From Bacteroidota bacterium (GTDB lineage: Bacteria > Bacteroidota > Bacteroidia > Chitinophagales > Chitinophagaceae), in assembly GCA_023429365.1 (NCBI GenBank), contig JAEYVW010000460.1:1-9355 (forward strand): DNA of 9,355 bases. The letters run 5' to 3'. The first letter of the stretch is position 1. Every line of letters begins with the position of its first letter. A program made the translations under genes and the position numbers. The notes under the pieces were generated by a model. The model was not told the origin of the DNA, searched no databases, and saw nothing but the letters and a program-made list of their open reading frames with translations. Below, piece by piece: positions 1 through 7,237 of this stretch.

Positions 1-1241
1 AGTCCATTTACATAAGCCTGTAAGGCATCCCTGTTACCATTATAATTTATCATGCCGGTCATGACCGGGCGGTTCAATGCGTCATAGAGGGTCGTTAACC
101 ACTGGTTACCACCTCGCATATTGGCATCCTGGGTAAAGACCAGCCGGTCCCTTTTATCGTACACCATATACACCCAGCCTGCGCCCGGTACTTTTTTAGC
201 GATCATCCGCTGACGTTCGTCGTATTCATAGCGGAAGCAAAGCTCGTTGATGATATCAGCATTGAAAGTCCAGTTGGCTTTGATGGCCTCCACGGCTTTG
301 GGCGGTATTACGAAGCGGAGCCGGTTGAGGTCGTCGTAGATATAGTATGTGCTTAAGAAACCGGCGTAGCCGCTGTAGTCGGTGGCAATGGTACCCAGCT
401 GCACTTTCTTCAATATGACTTTACCTTCCTTATCCTTATACTCCACTACCGCGCTACCTTCTTCATCAAGGGTGACGTTCTTATAAAGCTGGCTGACATC
501 ATAATGTTCAGTGCTGGCAGGTATATTGGTAGCTACGTCATTGTTCACATAGGTAAGGTCATCATTACCGATCTCCCAAATGCGAACATTGTCATTTGAG
601 CTATTAATAAGGTATTGTTGGCTAATTGCTTTTTCCGATAATGAACCGTAACTACCTGCCCAGCTATTGCCGGGGGCAAAACTTTTCAATACCCGGCTCA
701 GTGGTGAAGCTTCGAATTCTGTTCGGCTGTAGAGCGCCTGCTCGCCGGCATACATCAACTGGCCAGCGGCGTCCTTATACACATTCTTATAAAAATGATC
801 CTGGTCTGTAAATGCGTTCAGTTTAAAAGTTCCGTTGTCGGTTGTTCCATTGCTTTGTACATAGGGTAGGTATTTGAACACTTCCCGCCCAAACGCATCA
901 TACACGACCGGGGCTACCAGGTCCTTTGGTGAACTGCCGGGGCTGGCCTGCCGGGCCACGGTTTGCAGCGGCCTGCCTAGCCCATCGAAATATTGTGTTG
1001 TCTCTTTTGTATGCTGGTAACCGGCGGCCTTCATTGTATTGGCGTCCTGGTAAGGTCCTATGGCGTCCCAGGTGCGGATATAGTTAACCATTATACCTGA
1101 AGTATAATCCGCCGGCCGGGTAGCCACCTGGCCGCCGGGAGCCGGTACTGAAGTAGCCGTGACTGGCTTGTTGCTCTGTTGCGCTATAGCCGATATCCAC
1201 AAGAAAATGAAGACTCCTAAAAGCAGGCTGATCTTTTTCAT
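1..1241 (-). CDS. RHS/YD-repeat protein, DUF6443-type N-terminus (partial, runs off left edge)
   Basis: The frame stays open from an ATG at 1241 to the window edge, giving 413 complete codons with no stop, so the C-terminus is missing. Residues 1-20 form a signal peptide (MKK, then a hydrophobic core, ending AIA before QQ). Residues about 46-95 contain VNYIRTWDAIGPY and QYFDGLGRPLQTV, typical of the DUF6443 domain that opens many Bacteroidota RHS proteins. YD-type repeats follow: VYDAFGRE (113-120), YIYDDLNRLRFVIPP (300-314), YEYDERQRM (338-346), VYDKRDRLVFTQD (360-372) and LYDALNRPVMTG (385-396). Family members usually fold into a large secreted beta-cage, often with a variable C-terminal domain after the core; that part is outside the window, so toxin, adhesin or other role cannot be assigned. 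It is the last gene of the minus-strand cluster, about 250 bp after the peroxidase-fold gene, so it may have its own promoter. Its composition is visibly more GC-rich than the other YD-like gene. Confidence 0.9.
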   Translation of the reverse strand, partial: MKKISLLLGVFIFLWISAIAQQSNKPVTATSVPAPGGQVATRPADYTSGIMVNYIRTWDAIGPYQDANTMKAAGYQHTKETTQYFDGLGRPLQTVARQASPGSSPKDLVAPVVYDAFGREVFKYLPYVQSNGTTDNGTFKLNAFTDQDHFYKNVYKDAAGQLMYAGEQALYSRTEFEASPLSRVLKSFAPGNSWAGSYGSLSEKAISQQYLINSSNDNVRIWEIGNDDLTYVNNDVATNIPASTEHYDVSQLYKNVTLDEEGSAVVEYKDKEGKVILKKVQLGTIATDYSGYAGFLSTYYIYDDLNRLRFVIPPKAVEAIKANWTFNADIINELCFRYEYDERQRMIAKKVPGAGWVYMVYDKRDRLVFTQDANMRGGNQWLTTLYDALNRPVMTGMINYNGNRDALQAYVNG

Positions 1242-1324
1242 AAGCTGGCCTATTATTACCATACGGATTAGTTTTGGTTATGCTCTCAACACCTTTTTAG
1301 TCACATGTATACTGTTGTTGGTAT

Positions 1325-1468
1325 TTATTGTCTAATGACCGGATAATACTCTGTCGTGATTCCCCCAAACTTGAACCTGTCGAAAATTTGTTTCAATTCT
1401 CCCATCACCACCTTCCAGCTTCCGTCAGGATAGCTGGCCAGAAATACACAATCTCTTGCACGAGGGCT
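1325..1468 (-). pseudogene. Orphan 47-codon reading frame, possible C-terminal gene remnant
   Basis: Between the peroxidase-fold gene and the RHS gene, one minus-strand frame is open from just after a TAA at 1469-1471 to a TAA at 1325-1327. It translates to protein-like sequence containing LASYPDGSWKVV and GELKQIFDRFKFGG and ending EYYPVIRQ. It has no ATG near its beginning. The only ATG, about halfway along, would give 26 residues. This looks like the tail of a protein whose upstream part was lost, which would fit recombination around RHS loci. I do not recognise the family. A chance open frame is the main alternative. The 10-bp palindrome GCTTTAAAGC lies at 1466-1475, at its upstream end. 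Confidence 0.3.
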
Positions 1469-1491
1469 TTAAAGCTTCCCTGAGTTGCTAA

Positions 1492-2028
1492 TTATTCTTC
1501 CTTCTTTGATAAAATCTTATCCATAAGAGAATTGCTGAGATTTAAATTGGATTTCATGACCGCATATAGTTCCCCTTGTTCATCCACAAAGAATTTGTTC
1601 CCTACTCCGCTTACATCTTCATCGAAATGTCCATTTTTTTCCTTACTTGTCAACCACTGGAAAAGCTCCGCCTGGTCGCTGCCCTTTTTTGCTTTCATAC
1701 TTTCGGTTATAACCATATGTGGGATTGCCTCATTAAACTCTCTGTGATTTACAGTTTGGCCTAAGTTAAAATCCCCTTCCATTAAGGGAATGCCAATGAT
1801 GACTAATGAATTTTGATACTTTGCGTGTAATTGGCCCAATTGGCTTAAACTAATGCCTGGATCTTCACTTCTAGATGGAAGGACGATAAAGAGCAGCTTC
1901 TTTCCCCTAAACTGGCTTAACTCCATTTTATCACCATCTATGGTCTTTAATGTAATATCGTAGATGCCTCCTAATGGACAAAAGGAGAGTACCATAAAAA
2001 GCGCCATAAGGCTAAGGATATGTCTCAT
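1492..2028 (-). CDS. Secreted glutathione-peroxidase-fold protein lacking the catalytic cysteine
   Basis: This 178-residue protein has an N-terminal hydrophobic signal segment (about 1-19). A thioredoxin-fold domain of the glutathione peroxidase/redoxin type follows: IYDITLKTIDGDKMELSQFRG (22-42), LLFIVLPS (45-52), a helix through LHAKYQNSLVIIGIP (68-81), ELFQWLTSKEKNG (121-133) and NKFFVDEQGELY (144-155). In true peroxidases the loop after the first strand reads ASKCG or similar. Here it is PSRSED (51-56), so the peroxidatic Cys position is Ser54. The Gln and Trp of the usual catalytic triad (FPCNQFG and WNFTKF motifs) are also not conserved. The only cysteine is Cys17, inside the signal region, and its context (LSF before C) is not a good lipobox. 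Peroxidase activity is therefore unlikely; a binding, chaperone-like or immunity-like role is possible but unproven. It starts 30 bp after the preceding YD-like gene, so it is probably cotranscribed. No clear Shine-Dalgarno is visible. Confidence 0.8.
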   Translation of the reverse strand: MRHILSLMALFMVLSFCPLGGIYDITLKTIDGDKMELSQFRGKKLLFIVLPSRSEDPGISLSQLGQLHAKYQNSLVIIGIPLMEGDFNLGQTVNHREFNEAIPHMVITESMKAKKGSDQAELFQWLTSKEKNGHFDEDVSGVGNKFFVDEQGELYAVMKSNLNLSNSLMDKILSKKEE

Positions 2029-2058
2029 AAAGGCGTTTATTTATTTAATGTAATTGAC

Positions 2059-5000
2059 TTAATCTATCACAACACTGTTGCAACCTGAGTTTACAATCAC
2101 CCCATAGAAAGTAATTGCTCCGGGGCCATCACTCCAATAACCGCAGCCAACTGAATAATTATACCAACCTGACGAGCTGCTTGGTGTTACAGTTATATCA
2201 TAAGTTCCTGGAGGCGCATCCCCCAAGGTACCGCTACTATGTGGGTCAGCAGTGAACCAATAATCCTGCCCTGTACCGACATTATGCAACTGAATGTTAA
2301 TACTGGTTCCATGGTTATTTTCCCCGTAAACTGACACATTAACTATCTGGCAATTTCCATGCTTGTTTGCCTGCATCTGGGCGTGCTGCTGTGCCAGTTC
2401 GTTTGCCGCTTGTTGATCCACATATGACATGAACATTCCCTGTGGAACAGATACATGATAAGCCACGGGGCTTTCATCGGAAGAACAATTCTGAGAGTAA
2501 TAATTGCCAATTATGGCATCACTCTTATAAAAAATACATTGTTCCGGTTGGCCAGCATAGTTATAACAGATCCCCTTCAGGAGGTTATGATCCTGATCCC
2601 GAACAAACGACAACCGATTAAAAGGATCGTACTCATAATACGTCGTTCTGCTATTCGGATCGGTTTGGCTGGTTACGCCTATCGACGGAGCATATGTGTA
2701 GGTGGTAACTAATGCACCGGGAATAGTTCGTAAGCTGGTTAGTTCAGACCGTAAGTCCTCATCACTTAATGGATCATCCAATACCGCAGGATTACTAACC
2801 TTGCTAAATGCAGTAGAGTAATCCGCTCCAACAATTTGTGCAACCGGAAATTCCTGCTTATACCCCCACAGGTAGGATGTTTTAATTCCATTCCGGGCTA
2901 AAGATTCTAAAAGGTTACCTTTATTGTCATACTGGGTAAAGGATAGTGTGGGTTGGTAACGTGTATCGGTACTATACTGTGAAGGTTCTGATGACGGTGG
3001 CAGAACTCCAATTAAACGATTACTGAATTTAAAGCTTGTCTGCGATAATGATTTGGTAGTCTCAAGTTTGAATAGCTGTTCCGGCAAACCGGCACCTTCG
3101 GTTTTATAAGTGATAATATTACCACTTATAATATTATTGACCCCTCCTTTTTGTTTATACACAATTTGTTCTATCGGAAACGACTTCAAATGGTTTGCCT
3201 GCATATAGTTTATAAATGGCTCACCTGGCTCAAAGTCGTCGGGAAAACTTGTTGCAGTCGTTAATATACTTCCGTCACTACTAGTTGTTTCAATACGGGT
3301 AGGTTGCAGGTGTTTAACATTATCATAGTATTTATTTATAGTATTTGTAATTGGGTTTTGACCATTTTCATCAAAAATGGTTTCTACTGAAGAGCTATTG
3401 TATAGAAAGCAAGAATGCACATAATACACGGAGGCCAGAGGAGCATTAATATCTATGGCTGTACTCCCTGGGGTTGGTGCGACTTGAACAGTAGGCTTTA
3501 ATTCAATGGCCTGAACGTCTGCAACACTCTCCTGCAAAACAGTATAACTATTATTGATCTCTTTTTGAATTGCCCCGTTTGTATTGTAATAAACAATTTT
3601 TGTTTCCATCCCGCGCTGAAAATTATTGGACGACATATGCGCCAATTTGGGATCCGAAAACCCATTAAGAAATGGCATGGTTTCGTCGGGATAATCATCA
3701 TAAGTCGTATAAAAATGTACAATCGATGAATTATCCTGGAATCGTTCAACGACTCTGCTATACCCGACCGGTGCACCCTCTCCTACGTCATTAATAGGAT
3801 CAGACGTTGCAAGGTACCCCTGCATATTAGCAGCGATGCTTGACAAAGGCGCATAAAATGATGGGAATACTGATAAAAACCCACTTGAGATGGAGGGGTT
3901 TTGAGGGTCGTCAAGCTTGTACTCAAAACTTCTAGTTGTAGTTGTTATACCATCGTTTGTGGCAATGGATTTGATACGCAAACCCGGACCTGTCTTAGCA
4001 TAAATCGGAACCAATGGGCCCATTTTGTATACTGTAGCATAACAATGTGCTTCAGTTATGTTTGAATTTGCCTCTAAAAGTAACTGATCGGTTTGAAAAA
4101 GTCCACGTAGATTGTGGCTGCCAGCAGGTAAATATAGATCGTATTGCTGATGCTCTCCAAGGGGAGCCCAATCTTTGAGATCGCCATCTGATTTGATGCT
4201 AAAGCTCAAATGAACATGTGTTGACTCGGTCAAAGTAAATGAAAGGGTAGCCGGGTCTGTGTCGAATCCCCCACCATCCCTATCATAGTTTAACTCATAA
4301 AATTCCGGTGGAGTACTTGACTGGGTCATCGGATTTTGATCTGCTGCAAAAGAGGCACCCTGTGCGCTATAATCGTTGGATTCAAAGTCAAATAATGCAT
4401 ACCCCCCTGTAGGATATGTGATCTTCTCCAGGATTTCGGCTTTTACAAATAAAGGATTGATAGACCTTTTAGCACTACCAACAAATTGATTAAATTCTGG
4501 CATATACATTTTTGGTATTCTATTCTCACCGTTTGCTTCAGCATTATAGTAGCCCCAATAATCCACACTATTTGAAAAGTAAGGATTCTGCGGAGTTGGC
4601 CCTGGACCGGGAAGAGGTAACTTCAAACTATTATAGCTAAAAGAATATTTTTGTACATCCGATTCATCCCTAGCTTGCACAACTAAATTTTTAAGTTTCA
4701 ATCGCTCGGTATCGTTTTCAAAATATTCGAACTTCCATTTTTTAACTACCTTATTATTATAATCCAACAATGTGATTAAATCCAGTTTCTTTTCCTCTGA
4801 TGTACTTGTTGTTATTCCTGAGGGAACAAAATAAGGATCTGTGCGGGTTGACGTACCAAACAGCAACTTCCCATTATTGAATTCAATTTCTTCCAAATAA
4901 ATTACTTCATCCATACTAGAACTTACATTAATAGTTGGTCCTGTCACTAGATCCAGTCCGGGGGATGAGATAGTACCTGCCACTTCTTTCCTGGTGCTAT

Positions 5001-5775
5001 ACTGTTTGTAGCGGAATTTGCTCATCGGAGTGCTATATTTTAATACGATGTTATCACCGGACAAATTAGATATCTTAGTGAGATACCATGATGAAGCTGG
5101 TTGGTCTAATGTTGAAAAATTAAAATTGCTACGCTCTATCTGATCAAATGTATAAATAGTACCATCCTCAGTAAATATCTTAAATCCGGAAAATCCGCCT
5201 GGCCCGTATAGTTCCTGTATTTGAATTGGAACTTGTTGTTTGAAATGTATATTTCTGTCCCAATCAAATACAAACTCACCCGCCCTTCCGCAGAAGTTAA
5301 ATTGATATACATCTGATCTTGGGTCAATAGCACCATTATTGTAATCTTCAAAAAAATGGGTGATGTTGTTGTTCCAAAGGTTTTGTACGCTTGTATTTGA
5401 ATGATAGAAACCTCCTGCAAAATCATCTGGCAGGTCTTTTATTACTCTGGTGATTACACCGCCTGCATTCAAACTAAATCCTAAACCTACCCACCCCGGA
5501 ATATCCGACGGCTTATTACCTGATGCATGATAGCTGAGGGAAACATTCAAAGAAAGACGTCCACTTTTTACAGTCACAATATCCTGCCCGATGTTTACTA
5601 ACCCGTTGTATAAACTGACCGGATATTCACCGTATTTACCAAGACTCGATGCCGTTGGTGATGGATAGATAATTTTATTGTTTTCAAGTTCTCCAAAAGA
5701 AGCCTGCCCATTCAATCTTATTTGGCAAACCAATCCAATTATTAGAAATATTATACCATTTTTCATCTTATCCAT
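2059..5775 (-). CDS. Large secreted SpvB/YD-repeat-like protein with DUF5977-type C-terminal module
   Basis: This 1238-residue protein has a signal peptide (about 1-24, ending near LNGQAS). M4 is an alternative start, but M1 at 5775 follows the A-rich CTATAAAA typical of Bacteroidota starts. The N-terminal part has the SpvB-like pattern of Bacteroidota YD proteins: YPVSLYNGLVNIGQDIVTV (51-69) and IPGWVGLGFSLNAGGVITR (92-110). A conserved VDYWGYYNAEANGENRIPKMY stretch lies at 404-424. Residues 510-582 look like an inserted beta-sandwich. YD-like motifs are sparse and late: TQYDNKGNLLESL (947-959), KTSYLWGYKQEFPVAQI (965-981) and YYEYDPFNRLSFVRD (1046-1060). Residues about 1083-1142 (NYYSQNC, then VAYHVSVPQGMF, ending NKHGNC) match the DUF5977 pattern. 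A final beta-rich domain (1143-1238) contains PPGTYDITV and two cysteines (1211, 1232). There is no long RHS core and no recognisable toxin, so this is probably a shell or adhesin-like surface protein. It is much more AT-rich than the RHS gene downstream, suggesting a separate history. Confidence 0.9.
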   Translation of the reverse strand: MDKMKNGIIFLIIGLVCQIRLNGQASFGELENNKIIYPSPTASSLGKYGEYPVSLYNGLVNIGQDIVTVKSGRLSLNVSLSYHASGNKPSDIPGWVGLGFSLNAGGVITRVIKDLPDDFAGGFYHSNTSVQNLWNNNITHFFEDYNNGAIDPRSDVYQFNFCGRAGEFVFDWDRNIHFKQQVPIQIQELYGPGGFSGFKIFTEDGTIYTFDQIERSNFNFSTLDQPASSWYLTKISNLSGDNIVLKYSTPMSKFRYKQYSTRKEVAGTISSPGLDLVTGPTINVSSSMDEVIYLEEIEFNNGKLLFGTSTRTDPYFVPSGITTSTSEEKKLDLITLLDYNNKVVKKWKFEYFENDTERLKLKNLVVQARDESDVQKYSFSYNSLKLPLPGPGPTPQNPYFSNSVDYWGYYNAEANGENRIPKMYMPEFNQFVGSAKRSINPLFVKAEILEKITYPTGGYALFDFESNDYSAQGASFAADQNPMTQSSTPPEFYELNYDRDGGGFDTDPATLSFTLTESTHVHLSFSIKSDGDLKDWAPLGEHQQYDLYLPAGSHNLRGLFQTDQLLLEANSNITEAHCYATVYKMGPLVPIYAKTGPGLRIKSIATNDGITTTTRSFEYKLDDPQNPSISSGFLSVFPSFYAPLSSIAANMQGYLATSDPINDVGEGAPVGYSRVVERFQDNSSIVHFYTTYDDYPDETMPFLNGFSDPKLAHMSSNNFQRGMETKIVYYNTNGAIQKEINNSYTVLQESVADVQAIELKPTVQVAPTPGSTAIDINAPLASVYYVHSCFLYNSSSVETIFDENGQNPITNTINKYYDNVKHLQPTRIETTSSDGSILTTATSFPDDFEPGEPFINYMQANHLKSFPIEQIVYKQKGGVNNIISGNIITYKTEGAGLPEQLFKLETTKSLSQTSFKFSNRLIGVLPPSSEPSQYSTDTRYQPTLSFTQYDNKGNLLESLARNGIKTSYLWGYKQEFPVAQIVGADYSTAFSKVSNPAVLDDPLSDEDLRSELTSLRTIPGALVTTYTYAPSIGVTSQTDPNSRTTYYEYDPFNRLSFVRDQDHNLLKGICYNYAGQPEQCIFYKSDAIIGNYYSQNCSSDESPVAYHVSVPQGMFMSYVDQQAANELAQQHAQMQANKHGNCQIVNVSVYGENNHGTSINIQLHNVGTGQDYWFTADPHSSGTLGDAPPGTYDITVTPSSSSGWYNYSVGCGYWSDGPGAITFYGVIVNSGCNSVVID

Positions 5776-5784
5776 TTTTATAGA

Positions 5785-5823
5785 TTTAGGCGCTACCTAA
5801 ACAATCTTACTTTACTTAAAGTA
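5785..5823 (-). promoter_or_regulatory. Two adjacent inverted repeats in the gap before the YD-like gene
   Basis: The 52-bp gap between the barrel protein gene and the 1238-residue gene holds two perfect inverted repeats. One is TTTAGG, 5-base loop, CCTAAA (5785-5801). The other is TACTTTA, 2-base centre, TAAAGTA (5808-5823). In the minus-strand transcript the first would form a stem-loop ending 9 bases before the ATG at 5775. Neither is followed by a T-run, so they do not look like terminators. They could affect translation initiation, mRNA processing or protein binding. The sequence shows the symmetry only. Confidence 0.45.
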
Positions 5824-5827
5824 TTTA

Positions 5828-7237
5828 TCATAAACTATAACCAACCCTGAAAATGAAGGCCTTTTGCTTTGGCACCTGTTGATAACTCAAAAAATCCCAC
5901 ATCATCTGCAGTTTTGTCTTCTTAAAGAATTTTGTTTTCAATGAAATCACCTTACTCACACCAACCAAACCACTCTGCTGCCAATTTGAGTATGTCTTAA
6001 GCTCATCAATCCTGTCGAACTCGCTCCGGTAATTCATTTCATATCCAGCACTTAACCAGAATGAACCTTTGATCTTCCAGTCTGCGAAACTTCTAAGCCC
6101 CACTCCCTGGTGGCTGATCCGGATATGCCTGATATTTTGGCCCCATCCCAATTTGTAGCTGGAACCGATACCTATGATACTTTTGTCATTTAGCTTGTAT
6201 CCCACAGACAGCCCAAGATCACTGGTAACCGGGAAATACCCATTTGGCTTTTGCGACTGGATGTTTGTGCCAACCTCTATCCTTTGCCAAAATGATTTGG
6301 TTCTTTGATTATTTGGCTTAAAATCGGGTATTTCATCATCGCTGCTGACCGCTCCAGCCTTCATCAACTTGTTCTTCAACTGGCTGATCTCTGCCTGGGC
6401 CGCCTGTATATTCTGTGAGAATTGTTGTCGCGCCCCTGCTCCACCAGCAGCAACCTGCTGTTGCACCAGTGTATTAACCTGAGCTCTTGTCTGCAACCCT
6501 GCAATTGACGCAGTTGATGACGGATCACCCGGATCAGCAGGCATACGAAACATCGACGCTAGCATACTGTTCTTTTTCATGAAATCCTTAAATGGTTTCG
6601 TCTTACTTAATATCTCCAATCCTTTACGCTCAGCTTTTTTCTTGTCTTTCAGCATTGCCTTATATTCTTTAAGCTGCTCTCCGTAGTAAAAGGCCTGCTT
6701 ATTCATTTTTTTTAAGTCTTTTCCAAATCCTGACTGGCCAAGTTGCTTTTTGAGATATTGCCTTCTTTCTTTTAAAAACCTTTTAAGATCCTCTGCTTTC
6801 TGGAACTGATCCTGCAATCCATTGACTCTGTCAATGGCAGTCCTTATCTTTTCTGAGGACTCCCCTGCCAACAGTTTTGGATTATTTTCCAGGAACTTCA
6901 ACGAAGACAACATGGTATCCAGCGATGATATATACATTTTAGATCCCGGGGATTCCATAGCCTGTTTATACTTTTCCTCAATATCACCGAATACTTCCGC
7001 TGCTTTTAATGAGTCAATCTTTCCCAGCCTGGCTTTCATCCTTTTTTCACGCTTTAACAAGTTGTCCAAAAGCTTAGCAGATTTCTTGTCAAGCTTTTGA
7101 TTGAGCTGGTTTGCTTTTGCGTCCAACTTTGCCGGATAGGCCCAAATTGATTTCGAAGGCGCAATCGTATCCTGCGAATGGCTGGCTGCGATCACAAATA
7201 GCCCGGCAAAAAACAGTATGATTTTCCCCCTGATCAT
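5828..7237 (-). CDS. Secreted coiled-coil protein with predicted outer-membrane beta-barrel C-terminus
   Basis: This 469-residue protein begins with a signal peptide (1-21, MIRGKIILFFAGLFVIAAS then HSQ). Residues about 37-110 and 140-215 are Lys/Glu/Gln/Leu-rich and heptad-like, predicting long helices or coiled coils. A short Pro/Gly/Ser/Thr linker lies at 233-245, and a further helix runs to about 293 (QQFSQNIQAAQAEISQLKNKL is within 271-291). From about 316 on the protein switches to amphipathic strands with aromatic girdle residues (IEVGTNIQ, LGLSVGYKL, SIIGIGSSYKLGWG, FWLSAGYEMNY, GLVGVSKVISL) and ends FIFRVGYSL. This resembles an outer-membrane barrel with a periplasmic helical region, although the C-terminus is Leu rather than the common Phe. 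The ATG overlaps the TGA of the upstream gene by four bases (ATGA), implying translational coupling. I do not recognise a named family. From its position I infer that it anchors, assembles or helps export the fibre-like and YD/RHS proteins. The barrel assignment rests on sequence pattern only. Confidence 0.82.
   Translation of the reverse strand: MIRGKIILFFAGLFVIAASHSQDTIAPSKSIWAYPAKLDAKANQLNQKLDKKSAKLLDNLLKREKRMKARLGKIDSLKAAEVFGDIEEKYKQAMESPGSKMYISSLDTMLSSLKFLENNPKLLAGESSEKIRTAIDRVNGLQDQFQKAEDLKRFLKERRQYLKKQLGQSGFGKDLKKMNKQAFYYGEQLKEYKAMLKDKKKAERKGLEILSKTKPFKDFMKKNSMLASMFRMPADPGDPSSTASIAGLQTRAQVNTLVQQQVAAGGAGARQQFSQNIQAAQAEISQLKNKLMKAGAVSSDDEIPDFKPNNQRTKSFWQRIEVGTNIQSQKPNGYFPVTSDLGLSVGYKLNDKSIIGIGSSYKLGWGQNIRHIRISHQGVGLRSFADWKIKGSFWLSAGYEMNYRSEFDRIDELKTYSNWQQSGLVGVSKVISLKTKFFKKTKLQMMWDFLSYQQVPKQKAFIFRVGYSL

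Noticed and set aside
626..811. Plus-strand frame inside the RHS gene
   Set aside because: It lies opposite the intact 413-codon RHS frame with clear YD motifs and has no recognisable features of its own.
1960..2028. Lipoprotein signal at Cys17 of the peroxidase-fold protein
   Set aside because: The residues before Cys17 are L-S-F; Phe at the -1 position does not fit a lipobox, so an ordinary signal peptide is more likely.
2455..3776. Frames overlapping the 1238-residue gene (2455-2712 plus, 3498-3776 minus, and 5136-5426 minus)
   Set aside because: All lie inside the large, domain-supported minus-strand gene in other frames and show no protein family pattern.
6822..7100. Plus-strand frame opposite the coiled-coil gene
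   Set aside because: Its Ser/Phe/Leu-rich composition is what the complement of Lys/Glu-rich coiled-coil codons produces; it is a shadow.
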